A stretch of DNA of 64,000 nucleotides from an uncultured Saprospiraceae bacterium. Lineage in GTDB: Bacteria; Bacteroidota; Bacteroidia; Chitinophagales; Saprospiraceae. Where the stretch lies: positions 1-64,000 of the forward strand of contig CALLAW010000055.1 in the NCBI GenBank assembly GCA_938001865.1, given 5' to 3'. Below, piece by piece: positions 32,210-41,940 of the stretch; within the stretch, counting starts at the first letter, position 1, and each line of letters begins with the position of its first letter. Both the position numbers and the translations under genes were made by a program. Below the pieces are notes generated by a model. It did not search any database. It worked only from the letters and a program-made list of their open reading frames with translations, and was not told the origin of the DNA.

Positions 32210-35200
32210 AATCTATCAGAGTATTACTTACGCTAGTTGCCATCTCTACCGCAGACTGACCTTGGAAGATTTCTAGATGTGTTCCATCTATTGTCTGTGA
32301 TGTCACACCATTCATAGCGAGGAGTTCCCAATTATCAATGTGATAATTTTTAAACTTGTCGTTGGCATTTTGGCTACTCCTGATGAGACTGATACTGATC
32401 TCTTGAGGTGACCATTGATACCTAGACATCAACTCCCTCAATTGCTTGCCTGTATTGAATAAGTGTTGGCTCTGGGCATCTGTAGGAGCCTTAAGATTGG
32501 AGTACTTAAAGTAATTAGAAAACGCTTCTCTTAGTTTAGGGAGATTGAACGTGACTACCCAATTGAGCCACTTAGAGAGTTTAGAGAATTCCTTGAAGTG
32601 CGGTGGTGGTGAATCGATGATGTAGATTACACCAGTCTCAGATTCTAAGAGTTTAGCAATCTCGAATGTCACAGCATTACTGAAGCACGTCCCAAGTAAG
32701 TGATATGGTCCAGAGGGATATTTTTCTTTAATTTTCTCGACATAAAATTGTGCCATCTGGGCAATTGATTCGAAGGTCACCTTACTCCCATCTAGTCCTA
32801 TAGGCTGTATCCCATAGACTGGACGATTAGGATCCATCGCTTCTGCAAATTCTTTGTAAAACATGATGTGACCTTCACCTGCATGGAAGCAGAAGACTGG
32901 TGGAAGATGCCCTTCCTCTTTGAGTGGGTAGACGCATTCCCAACTGCTGAGATTATCATCTCCGCTGAGTTGTGTGGCTAGTGCTCTGATCGTCTTATGC
33001 TTGAGTAATAGGATAGGTGAGACATTGAGTCCAAATCTTTCATTGATCCGATTGAATATCCTGACTGCCTGTATCGATTTCCCTCCGATGTCAAAGAAGT
33101 CATCATCTAGTTGGATATCATTAACCTCCAAGGTGTCTTCCCAGATGATTTTAATCGACTGTTCGAGACTCAGCGAATCGTCTAATTGAGATTGGCGAGT
33201 AGGAGACGTCATCTCTTGATCAGAAGTAATCTGATCTGCTACGAATGTTGTGCTGATATCAATCTTTGCCTTCCCCTCTGTGACCTTTATGTTTTCTAAT
33301 AAGTTGAGGAGGTCATTGTTGAGTTGTGAGATTTCAGCTTGACTGTAGAGAGCCGCATTATATCTCAGGCTTACCTTGATCTTGTCTCCAGGGACGATGA
33401 CTAGGCAGAGAGGCACTGTAGTACTGATGTCACTGCTAAAGTTCTTGTAACTGAGGCCTTCTTGAGTCGATTCTGGCGGTGCAAAGTTCTCTACGATGAC
33501 CAAGGTGTCAAAGAGATCAGAAGAGTCGAGCTTAAGGTCTTCAAGGCTAACTGCATCTCTGACTAAGATTTCATTGAGAGTCTCTTGCAGTCCAAGGAAG
33601 TCTATTTCATGGTCTTGGAGATGGTTGATCTTGACTGGGAGTACCGAGCTGAACATGCCCACGAGCTGATCCATGGCTTCGACTGGGAGAGACCGACCTG
33701 ACTGAGTCAGTCCTACAACTACTTGATTTCGCTGGAGGTATTGACTCAGTAGCCATGACCAGATCCCGATGAAGTAATTGTTGATTGTAATCTTTGAGTC
33801 TTGGATAGATCGCATAAGGTCAGTACTCTCTTCGCTGCTCAGAGTGTGGACTGTCGACTCAAATGTATAGGTCGCAGTATTACCTACTTTGAGTTTGCTT
33901 GGTTGGAGATTCCTGAGATATGCATTCCAAAAGTCAAGACTTTGATACTCATCTCGGACAGTATCAAAGGTGTCTTTCCATGTGGTTAGCGTTGTGATTT
34001 CAGGTAGGGTAGCAGGCTTTTTATTCGCTAACCCATTATAGATCTTCATGAGATCAGAGAAGAGATTACTCGTGCTCCATCCATCAAGTGAAATGTGGTG
34101 ACAGACAAGTAAGAGACTACACTCCGATGGTTTGTACTCAAAGCAGACAAGCTTGTTGGGTGGTGCTGTACCTAAGTCTAAGCTAAGATTTGACGGGTCA
34201 TTCTTCCAGTCTGTGATAGTCTTGTCTATCTGATCGCCATCAACATTGACATACTCTATAGGGGACGTTATCTCCTCTAGGATGACTTGCAGCGGAGCAG
34301 ATAATCCCTCCCAGACGAAGTGTGACCTCAAAGAATCGTGTCGATTGGTCAGTGTATCCCACGCTTGTTGTAAGATCGTACGATCTATCGTCTCTGTTAA
34401 GTCTACTGTCGCGACGATCAGCCCTTGGTCTGATGATGGATTTTGTAAGTGGTGAAAGAGGATTGCAGACTGTGTCGCAGTCAAGTCTATCAGCTGCGAT
34501 AGGTGTTGATTGTTATCTGCTACATGTTGATTGACCTTGACGAGGTCGGCTTTAGTCAGTCGATACTTATAGTCCGATATCGTCTTGAATGGTGTTGCCT
34601 GATCAAGTGCTTGTGCAGACTGCTCAAGAGTTTCAACTAAGCGATCTAGCCAGACTTGCATTTCTGCATACTGCAGATTTGATCCATCATATGAGTAGCC
34701 AATCTCTAGTTTGCCATCTTTGATCCAACTGTTGATTTCGATAAGGCAATCTCTTTCACTTTCGGCAGCTCGCATCCCTTCTCTGACGAATCTCACATCG
34801 ACAAGGTTGTCATAGTCTGATGCTTCCTGCTCTCCGAGGTGATTGATGATCACAGTAGGTCTAGCTGGTCTCTTGAGTTTATGAGAGAGATACTGGAGTA
34901 CGCCATAAGAGACACCATCATCGGGCACTTGTCTGAGTTGATCTTTCACCTCACTCATGGACTGTAGAGCTTGTGATGGAGCAGTTACCTCCAAGTATAC
35001 TGGATAGTAAGTTGTATGCCAGCCTATAGAGTTAGTCAGATCCACACCGTCGATATTCGCCTTGCGACCATGCCGTTCCACCATCAGTGTTAGCCCAGTT
35101 TCTTGTGTTTGTTCTTGGTAGACTTGTATGAAACTCCCGATGATCAGTTCATCGATTTTGAAGTCACTGACTTTGGTTCCCTTTCTTCGTAGTGTGTCTA

Positions 35201-38200
35201 GTGTGGACTTTTTCACTGAGGTAAAGAGTGTCTTCACGTCCCCCTCAGTACCAGGCGTATATTGCGAAAAGAACTTGGATTCTTTCTCTAAGATAGTGTC
35301 CCAATAGTCAACTTGCTTATCATAGAGAGCGGTAGTTGAGAGTTGGTTTATTCTATTGATCCACTTGAAGTAGTCTGTCTGACTCTGTTGCTCGCTTGGT
35401 GTTTTGCCACCTAATACATCATTGATTTGATCGAGGAGGTGAGACCAAGAGACTGCATCTATGACGAGATGATGTGCTATGATCTGAGCACCCGTCACCA
35501 TCTCATTATCGCTAGTAATTGCTACTTTGATGAGTGGTCCTTGGGTGATATCTATGTCGCAATCTTGACCTTCCTTGAAGAAGTAATCCTCGGCAGCGAA
35601 TCGCTTCCTCTTATGGAACCACTTACCATACTCTTTGAAGAAGATGGTATTAAATATCTCATGACTCTGTAATACCTGAGAGACCTTATCGGTAAAGTCC
35701 TTCTTCGAGATTGGAGTATTCAAGAGACACTGGTATGATTGCCACCAGTGATTATGGTTAGCATTGTATGTATCAAAGAACCACTCTTGGATCGGGGAGA
35801 GTGGTAGTTGATCCCAGAGCAAGGCTTGAGATTTTACGGCAGTATCATCAGTCAGCTGATTGGCGAGTGACTTGATCGTCTGATGCGAGTAGAGGTCCTT
35901 AGGGGAGATATTGATCCCTTGCTTCCTCGCCTTTGCTACCAAGCGGATGACCTGTATAGAGTCACCTCCTAGCTCAAAGAAATTATCTCCAACACCAATT
36001 GATTCTTCGCTTAAGACTTCTTGCCAGATACCGAGCAATTGCTGTTCCTTTGGAGTGAGTGTATTGTGGGAGACAATTGTCTTCTTACGATTCTGGACAC
36101 TGGCTTTCAGAGCCTTAGTATCGACTTTGCCATTTGGCATGAGCGGATACTCCTGCAGATGGATGAGCTGATCTGGCTGATAGTGTTTAGGGAGTTTTTC
36201 GGCAAGGTAGCTAGCGAGGTTGTGAGTGTTTACTTCTTCTTGACTCTCTACAAAACAGCAAATCTCATTTCTCTCTTTATGGTAGATGGTTGTAGACTTG
36301 ATCTCTGGCTGATATTGATTGACGATAGCGTCTATCTCTCCAAGCTCTATTCGGTGCCCTCTGATTTTGATCTGATTGTCTCGCCGTCCTAGGAAGATGA
36401 GGTTACCATCTGCATCCCACTTAGCCCAGTCACCAGTCCTGTACAGTCGCTTACTTAATTGACTCGCTTCGTCGAAGATGAACTTATCATTTTTGGGATT
36501 ATTCTTGTCTAAGTATCCATTGGTCACCGAGTCTCCTCCGATATAGAGCTGTCCAGCCATGCCTCTAGGGATGAGGTTATGGTCTTTGTCGAGGAGATAG
36601 AGATTACTATTAGCGATCGGTTTGCCGATCGGGATATTGGTCAAGTCTGTGGCAGCTGTTACCTCATAGGCACTTGCCCAGACTGTTGCTTCTGTTGGTC
36701 CATATTCGTTGTAGAGTCTGACTGTTGGCTGCTGTTGCAAATGTGTGGATGCTACATTTGGCGAAAGCACCTCACCTGCAAGGATCAACACTTGGAGGTT
36801 GCTCAGTACTTGTGCTGGGATAAACTCCAGATAGGTCTGATAGAGACTTGGTATCATCAAAGAGTGACTTATCTCTTCCTTGGCGATGAGCTTACTGACT
36901 AGGTCTAGGTCCTTAGTCGATTCTTTCCGAGGGATGACGAGTTTGCCTCCATTGATCAGCGTCCAGTAGATCCCGGCGATCGAACTGTCAAACGAAAAAG
37001 ATGAGAGCATCAAGTAAGCGCTAGGATGCTGATCATAATACTCTAATCGAGCTCGAGTCGAGTTCATCAAGTTGGCATGAGAGATGACAGCTGCATTGGG
37101 TGTGCCAGTACTCCCCGAAGTAAAGATCACATAGGCAGGGTCATCTTTCTTAATCGTGAGATCTGGATTACTCTCATTGCCAGAGATCTCTTCATAGAGG
37201 ATAGATTCGCAATTGTACTGAGCTACTTCGTGGTTCGTAGTCGTAATCATGAGGTCTATACCTGATGACTTGATCACTTTGTGTAAATGTTCTGCGGGGT
37301 AGGTACTATCCAGAGGGAGGTAGGCAAGTCCAGCCTTCAGCACACCTAGCATAGAGACTACAAAGTCTGCAGTCTGCTCCATCAAGATGGCCACAATGCC
37401 ATGCTTAGGTGTATGGTTGATTAAGGTATTTGCTATTTGATTTGATTTCTTGTCGAGGGCATCATAGGTGTATGATTGTGACTCGTCGATCAAGGCAATG
37501 TCGGTTGCAGAGGCATTACTGAAGATCTCATCGATAATAGTATGAGTGTCTGGCAGAGAGATCTGTGGGCCTTGGCCAAGCGTGAAGAGCTCTGCTCGTT
37601 CTGATTCACTGATGTATGCTAGGGCATTGACTGGAGTCTCTGGATCAGCTAAGACATGTTGCATCAGACTGATATAGTGATCTAGAAATCTCTGTATATA
37701 ATCCTCTGTGTAGAGGTCGGTCGCATACTCTATGGTGATGTCAAAGTCGGTTGCACTCTCTGACACATAGAGTGTCAAGTCAAACTTAGCGACCCCAATA
37801 TCAAAGTTTTCAGGCTTGAGAGTGATCCCATCTGCAAACCTTGTAGATTCGGTATCTTGGTGAAAGAGGAACATCATCTGAAACAACGGATTAGTATCAG
37901 CAGATCTCTCTGGATTGACCTCATTGATAATGTTCTGAAATCCAATTTCTTTATGCTTGAAAGCATCCAAGACCGTCGATTTAGCTCGACTGAGTAGGTC
38001 CGTAAATGTGAGCTCATCCTCCAGTTGTGTCCTCAGTACTATCGTATCATTGAAGAATCCTACGATGTCCTCGTAATCGGTCTTTGATCGAGTAGAGATC
38101 GGTGTGCCCAGTACGATATCTTCCTCTGAGGAGTACTTATGGATGAGGAGTTTGAAGAGACTCAAGAAGAAGATAAACGAAGTAGTTTTCTGCTCCTTAC

Positions 38201-39029
38201 AGTAACTCTTGATCCGATCGAATAAGTCAGAAGGCACATGCTTATCAGTGTATTTTCCCTCGAATGTAGAGTTCTGATAAGCCCCAGTATTAGGTGCTAT
38301 GATGGTCGTGGGGTTCGCCTCCTTGAGTTTATCTTTCCAATAGTTAATCGTCGATTGATTGATGGGCTGACTTGCTGTCTCATGGACGTAATGAGCATAC
38401 TGAGCAGCTAGGCTAGGTAGGATGTTATCAGATTTGCTCTCATCACTTATGATAGACTGATAAGCCATTGAGAGAGATTTTCTAAGGATTCGCATTGACC
38501 ACTTATCACTGATGATATGGTGCATATTGACAAGTACCCAATAGTGATCTTCTGCCAATTTACATACAGTGAGACTCGACAGAGGTCCCTTCTCTAGATC
38601 ATAGATAAACCTTGCTTTTTGCTTTGATAAAGAGTGGATGGCAGAGGTCAGTTCTTCATCTTTGAGATGTGTATAGTCTGCATACTCGTAGGCAAATGCA
38701 AAGCTCTCTTGTATCTGACAGTAGATCTCACCGTCCTCCATGACGAATGTAGATCGAAGCAGATCCTGCTGTCTGCCCACTTGCTTCCAAGCTTCGACAA
38801 GTGCTTCAGTATCTAGGTATCCTCTGATCTTCCATGTCTCACTGAGGTTGTAGACTGGATTGTCAGGGTGGAGCTGAGTGAGGAAGTATAATCTCTTCTG
38901 GCCTTCTGAGGGGACATATCTCTGGGTGTCGATCTGAGTGTCCTCCTTCTTGGATTCAGGTGTCTGAGTGCTATTTACAGCATTCCATTGGCTGAGTAGA
39001 GATTTTGGTTTGTCATTTGGGGTAGGCAT
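32199..39029 (-). CDS. Nonribosomal peptide synthetase, C-A-T-E-C-T-TE (2276 aa)
   Basis: Domains in order (approximate residues): condensation 40-470 with MHHIISDKWS near 168; adenylation 490-975 with IFTSGSTGTPNA near 635, NEYGPTEATVW near 771 and GRRDNQIKIRGHRIELGEI; thiolation with FFELGGDSIQ near 1023; epimerization 1080-1510 with HHLVIDAVSW near 1188 and DGVSYGVLQYLSHKL; second condensation 1530-1930 with CHHISLDGWS near 1645; thiolation FFDIGGKSIQ near 1985; thioesterase 2020-2276 with LLGTCFSNAV near 2113 and GTHLEIF near 2250. The second module has no adenylation domain, so its carrier must be loaded in trans or left for a transfer step. The thioesterase has Cys where Ser is usual. 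My hand-read A code is D-S-A-M-I-A-E-V-W, not assignable. One residue should be epimerised to D. Confidence 0.92.
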   Translation of the reverse strand: MPTPNDKPKSLLSQWNAVNSTQTPESKKEDTQIDTQRYVPSEGQKRLYFLTQLHPDNPVYNLSETWKIRGYLDTEALVEAWKQVGRQQDLLRSTFVMEDGEIYCQIQESFAFAYEYADYTHLKDEELTSAIHSLSKQKARFIYDLEKGPLSSLTVCKLAEDHYWVLVNMHHIISDKWSMRILRKSLSMAYQSIISDESKSDNILPSLAAQYAHYVHETASQPINQSTINYWKDKLKEANPTTIIAPNTGAYQNSTFEGKYTDKHVPSDLFDRIKSYCKEQKTTSFIFFLSLFKLLIHKYSSEEDIVLGTPISTRSKTDYEDIVGFFNDTIVLRTQLEDELTFTDLLSRAKSTVLDAFKHKEIGFQNIINEVNPERSADTNPLFQMMFLFHQDTESTRFADGITLKPENFDIGVAKFDLTLYVSESATDFDITIEYATDLYTEDYIQRFLDHYISLMQHVLADPETPVNALAYISESERAELFTLGQGPQISLPDTHTIIDEIFSNASATDIALIDESQSYTYDALDKKSNQIANTLINHTPKHGIVAILMEQTADFVVSMLGVLKAGLAYLPLDSTYPAEHLHKVIKSSGIDLMITTTNHEVAQYNCESILYEEISGNESNPDLTIKKDDPAYVIFTSGSTGTPNAAVISHANLMNSTRARLEYYDQHPSAYLMLSSFSFDSSIAGIYWTLINGGKLVIPRKESTKDLDLVSKLIAKEEISHSLMIPSLYQTYLEFIPAQVLSNLQVLILAGEVLSPNVASTHLQQQPTVRLYNEYGPTEATVWASAYEVTAATDLTNIPIGKPIANSNLYLLDKDHNLIPRGMAGQLYIGGDSVTNGYLDKNNPKNDKFIFDEASQLSKRLYRTGDWAKWDADGNLIFLGRRDNQIKIRGHRIELGEIDAIVNQYQPEIKSTTIYHKERNEICCFVESQEEVNTHNLASYLAEKLPKHYQPDQLIHLQEYPLMPNGKVDTKALKASVQNRKKTIVSHNTLTPKEQQLLGIWQEVLSEESIGVGDNFFELGGDSIQVIRLVAKARKQGINISPKDLYSHQTIKSLANQLTDDTAVKSQALLWDQLPLSPIQEWFFDTYNANHNHWWQSYQCLLNTPISKKDFTDKVSQVLQSHEIFNTIFFKEYGKWFHKRKRFAAEDYFFKEGQDCDIDITQGPLIKVAITSDNEMVTGAQIIAHHLVIDAVSWSHLLDQINDVLGGKTPSEQQSQTDYFKWINRINQLSTTALYDKQVDYWDTILEKESKFFSQYTPGTEGDVKTLFTSVKKSTLDTLRRKGTKVSDFKIDELIIGSFIQVYQEQTQETGLTLMVERHGRKANIDGVDLTNSIGWHTTYYPVYLEVTAPSQALQSMSEVKDQLRQVPDDGVSYGVLQYLSHKLKRPARPTVIINHLGEQEASDYDNLVDVRFVREGMRAAESERDCLIEINSWIKDGKLEIGYSYDGSNLQYAEMQVWLDRLVETLEQSAQALDQATPFKTISDYKYRLTKADLVKVNQHVADNNQHLSQLIDLTATQSAILFHHLQNPSSDQGLIVATVDLTETIDRTILQQAWDTLTNRHDSLRSHFVWEGLSAPLQVILEEITSPIEYVNVDGDQIDKTITDWKNDPSNLSLDLGTAPPNKLVCFEYKPSECSLLLVCHHISLDGWSTSNLFSDLMKIYNGLANKKPATLPEITTLTTWKDTFDTVRDEYQSLDFWNAYLRNLQPSKLKVGNTATYTFESTVHTLSSEESTDLMRSIQDSKITINNYFIGIWSWLLSQYLQRNQVVVGLTQSGRSLPVEAMDQLVGMFSSVLPVKINHLQDHEIDFLGLQETLNEILVRDAVSLEDLKLDSSDLFDTLVIVENFAPPESTQEGLSYKNFSSDISTTVPLCLVIVPGDKIKVSLRYNAALYSQAEISQLNNDLLNLLENIKVTEGKAKIDISTTFVADQITSDQEMTSPTRQSQLDDSLSLEQSIKIIWEDTLEVNDIQLDDDFFDIGGKSIQAVRIFNRINERFGLNVSPILLLKHKTIRALATQLSGDDNLSSWECVYPLKEEGHLPPVFCFHAGEGHIMFYKEFAEAMDPNRPVYGIQPIGLDGSKVTFESIAQMAQFYVEKIKEKYPSGPYHLLGTCFSNAVTFEIAKLLESETGVIYIIDSPPPHFKEFSKLSKWLNWVVTFNLPKLREAFSNYFKYSNLKAPTDAQSQHLFNTGKQLRELMSRYQWSPQEISISLIRSSQNANDKFKNYHIDNWELLAMNGVTSQTIDGTHLEIFQGQSAVEMATSVSNTLIDYES

Positions 39030-39037
39030 CCTCTCCG

Positions 39038-40303
39038 TTATTTGAGTCCGATGATTTTGAATACTTTATTGATCGCTTTGCCGATATAATTATCTAATAG
39101 GAAGTCCACCTCGAAGAATCTCTCTATACACCAGTACAGAGATGCAATGATCAAGAATATTGAGGTATAGACTAATATCTTTCTGTAGTATGGCTTCTTT
39201 CTGAGGAAGTAGAGAATTGGGAATATTGCTAAGACGATCAGTGCTTGACCAATCTCTACACCGATATTGAATCCGAGTAATGAGAATGCTAGATAGTCAC
39301 CTTCGATTCCCTTCTCACCGAGTACACTCGCGAATCCCATTCCATGGAAGAGTCCAAAGAGGAAGGTGATTAGACTCTCACTCCTGTTGAAAATTGGATA
39401 GATATTATGCAATGCTGCGAGTCCGATAGAGAATGCAATGATCGACTCTACGATCCGACTGTCTAGGCTGATGTATCCTAGAGCAGCAAGACTAAGCGTA
39501 ATCGAGTGTGCAATCGTGAAGAGTGTTACGATCTTTAAGATGTAGAGGATAGCAGGCTTGAATCTATCGACACCCTCTATCTGTAGTCTGTCAGCCATGT
39601 TACGTTTCTTGATCACTGATGGGAGTATCAGAGCAAGGAGGAAGAAGATATGATCGATGCCAATATAGATATGCCACATTCCCAACTTGATCAGGGCCAC
39701 GAATCCCTTCCACATAGAGTTGTCACTCAGAGAGAGAGTCTGAGTACGATCACTAGGAGAGAAGATTAATGAGCTTACTGATTCGTTATTAATAATACCT
39801 GCCTTCCAATTGTGCTCGATGATGGTCAATCCTCTATGGATGTCATCTTTATCAAAGAGGACTTCGTAGTTGATCTGGAGCTCTTCTGGAGTGACACTCA
39901 ATGGCTGTAGGTCAAAGTTGTAGAGGATGTAGACAGCCTTACTCAATGGTAAGATCTCTAGGTCGTTGAAGTTGAGATTGAGCTGTTGGTTACCAGCTTT
40001 GATATCCACCTTAGAGAGTAAGTACTCCTTGAGTTGAGGTGCATATTGTTGCCATGCTTGAGGAAGATCTTTCTTCTCTATTTCTGCATTTTTTTCTTTG
40101 AAGTATGGGCTTGGATCGATCTCTGTGCCTAGGGCTTTATTGATATCCTTGATCGTCATCTCTATCGTGCCTTCGATATTGTCTTGGTATACTCTGAAGT
40201 AGAGGTAACTCTGGTCAGGATTGTGGGCTAATAAGGTATTGAATGCTAAGAAGAGCATAGCTATGATACTCGACTTGACGATTGGGTTTAAGGGTCTAAG
40301 CAT
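39038..40303 (-). CDS. HupE/UreJ-like membrane protein in the NRPS operon
   Basis: The 421-aa protein starts with a signal-like segment (MLRPLNPIVKSSIIAMLFLAF ... LLAHNPDQ). A soluble extracytoplasmic region of about 200 residues is followed by GMWHIYIGIDHIFFLLALI, TLFTIAHSITLSLAAL and GLFHGMGFAS, the His-rich membrane helices of HupE/UreJ proteins, often linked to nickel or cobalt. The ATG at 40303 is preferred over 40423 because a TACATTTG box lies at 40380-40387 inside the longer frame. It ends 8 bp before the NRPS start, so is co-transcribed. Why a metal-permease-like protein heads an NRPS operon is unclear; export or metal binding by the product is conceivable. Confidence 0.78.
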   Translation of the reverse strand: MLRPLNPIVKSSIIAMLFLAFNTLLAHNPDQSYLYFRVYQDNIEGTIEMTIKDINKALGTEIDPSPYFKEKNAEIEKKDLPQAWQQYAPQLKEYLLSKVDIKAGNQQLNLNFNDLEILPLSKAVYILYNFDLQPLSVTPEELQINYEVLFDKDDIHRGLTIIEHNWKAGIINNESVSSLIFSPSDRTQTLSLSDNSMWKGFVALIKLGMWHIYIGIDHIFFLLALILPSVIKKRNMADRLQIEGVDRFKPAILYILKIVTLFTIAHSITLSLAALGYISLDSRIVESIIAFSIGLAALHNIYPIFNRSESLITFLFGLFHGMGFASVLGEKGIEGDYLAFSLLGFNIGVEIGQALIVLAIFPILYFLRKKPYYRKILVYTSIFLIIASLYWCIERFFEVDFLLDNYIGKAINKVFKIIGLK

Positions 40304-40787
40304 GAGATGTTTTTTCTTATGTTTGATTATTGTTAGAGATGAAGTAATCCTTCTAGGGATTCCATGATACTCATAAGGACAAATGTACCTTGTCCATTTA
40401 TTTTTCATTGAGCAAGATGACATTTAAATCACAATTATCGTTCTCACTCGGGAGATAGGCCATCGTCAAGGGACGAGATTACCTCTTATTGACAGCGATA
40501 TTTCAGAGTTTATCATTGGACTTAATATTGTCTGTACGGTGATTGGTGGGTGATTGGATGATTGGACAATCGATTTTTTTTCGAGTCTTCATATCTTTTT
40601 GAAAGTAGTGTGTAATCTAAGTAGGTATTGAGCTTCCTTCATGGGATATAGTCGATTGCTTTACTTGATGTTTGTTTAGGAGAAATATCAAATTAGTTAT
40701 AATTTGCCCCTTGTAAACGAGGAAGGATAGTGGCAGTATACAGGCCAGATCGATGACTTACTAAGAGAGAATATTAAACACATCTAT
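40304..40787. other. Divergent promoter region of the NRPS cluster
   Basis: No gene here. Leftward: TACATTTG box at 40380-40387 for the hupE-NRPS operon. Rightward: TTTG near 40673 and TATAATTTG near 40699-40707 (non-ideal spacing) may start the six-gene plus-strand operon. No known regulator site is recognised. Confidence 0.45.
40380..40387 (-). promoter_or_regulatory. hupE-NRPS operon -7 box (TACATTTG)
   Basis: Minus-strand TACATTTG matches the TAnnTTTG consensus perfectly and lies 77 bp upstream of the chosen hupE ATG; the -33 element is not clear. Confidence 0.5.
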
Positions 40788-41939
40788 ATGGATTTTTCTT
40801 GGTCACAAGAATATCAAGATTTTCACCGAAGCGTAAGAGAATTTTCAGAGTCAGAGTTATCAAGTAACATCATCGAAAGAGATCATGCGGGTCACTTTTC
40901 TGAAGAGCTATGGAGTAAGTGTGGAGACTTCGGTCTACTCGGCTTGGCCGCCGAACCGCAATATGGAGGCACTCACTCAGAGATAGATGTACTCAGATCC
41001 GTATATGGCTTACAGGCACTCGGCTATGGATGCACAGATGTGGGCCTTGGACTTGCGATCAATGCTCACTTATGGACAGTGGCGATGACCATCTCTAAGT
41101 TTGGTACTGAGTCTCAGAAGCAACAGTTCCTTCCCAAGATGTCCTCAGGAGAGTGGAAGGGTTGTCATGGATTGACTGAGGATCAGGCTGGATCAGATGT
41201 CTTCAGTATGCAGACTCAAGCGACTCAGGTCGATGGCGGATTTTTGCTCAATGGACACAAACGATTAGTAACCTTAGCTCCGATCTGTGATGTCGCATTG
41301 ATCTTTGCAAGTACCAATCCAGATCATGGTAAGTGGGGGATTACGGCTTTTCTCGTTGATGCACATTCGCAAGGTTTTACCCGTCATCCAGTACAGGACA
41401 AGATGGGACTGCGTACAGTGCCGATAGGTCGACTAGAGTTTGACGATTGCTTCGTGCCAGAGGATAATGTCCTTGGTAAGGTCGGAGCAGGATGGAGTAT
41501 CTCGAGTTACTCACTTGAGTATGACCGATGCTGCATGTTAGCTTGTAAGCTTGGTTCTATGGAGAGGCAGTTGGATGATACGGTCGTTTTCGCTAAAAAT
41601 CGAAAACAATTCGGAACTTCGATTGGGAAGTTTCAGGCTATCTCTCATCGAATCGCAGAGATGAAATCTCGATTAGAAATCTCCAAACTCCTCTTATATA
41701 AAATGGCTTGGATGAAGAAAAATGAGATGCCAGGGATGCTCGACGGAGCTATCCTCAAACTCTTCCTCAGTGAGAGTTATGTGGAGTCGAGTCTTGATGC
41801 AATCAGAGTGCAGGGTGGTACTGGATATCTCACAGAGAATGGAGTCGAACGTGCCCTCAGAGATGCTGTGGGTGGAGTCATCTATGCAGGGACTTCTGAT
41901 ATCCAGAAAAACATCATTGCTAGCCATCTGGGTCTATAA
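40788..41939 (+). CDS. Acyl-CoA-dehydrogenase-like flavoprotein, probable prolyl-carrier dehydrogenase
   Basis: The 383-aa protein has the ACAD fold: GLTEDQAGSD, GHKRLVTLAP, RKQFGTSIGKFQAISHRIAEMK and a C-terminal GTSDIQKNIIASHLGL like that recalled for PigA. The usual Glu of short-chain ACADs in YEGT is absent (YAGT). An isovaleryl-CoA/PigA-type base is expected in SLEYDR (Glu244 or Asp246), where Asp may replace the usual Glu. Next to a stand-alone A enzyme and a free carrier protein, it fits the FAD enzymes (PigA, RedW, PltE, CloN3) that oxidise prolyl-S-carrier to pyrrole-2-carboxyl-S-carrier. First gene of a tightly packed operon. Confidence 0.85.
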   Translation: MDFSWSQEYQDFHRSVREFSESELSSNIIERDHAGHFSEELWSKCGDFGLLGLAAEPQYGGTHSEIDVLRSVYGLQALGYGCTDVGLGLAINAHLWTVAMTISKFGTESQKQQFLPKMSSGEWKGCHGLTEDQAGSDVFSMQTQATQVDGGFLLNGHKRLVTLAPICDVALIFASTNPDHGKWGITAFLVDAHSQGFTRHPVQDKMGLRTVPIGRLEFDDCFVPEDNVLGKVGAGWSISSYSLEYDRCCMLACKLGSMERQLDDTVVFAKNRKQFGTSIGKFQAISHRIAEMKSRLEISKLLLYKMAWMKKNEMPGMLDGAILKLFLSESYVESSLDAIRVQGGTGYLTENGVERALRDAVGGVIYAGTSDIQKNIIASHLGL

Positions 41940-41940
41940 C

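Noticed and set aside
32974-39000. Plus-strand ORFs of 60-123 aa opposite the large NRPS
   Set aside because: Antisense shadows; the minus strand has continuous NRPS domains.
41722-41940. N-terminal extension of the sulfotransferase
   Set aside because: It lies within the dehydrogenase coding sequence; the PAPS-binding domain begins normally after ATG 41941.
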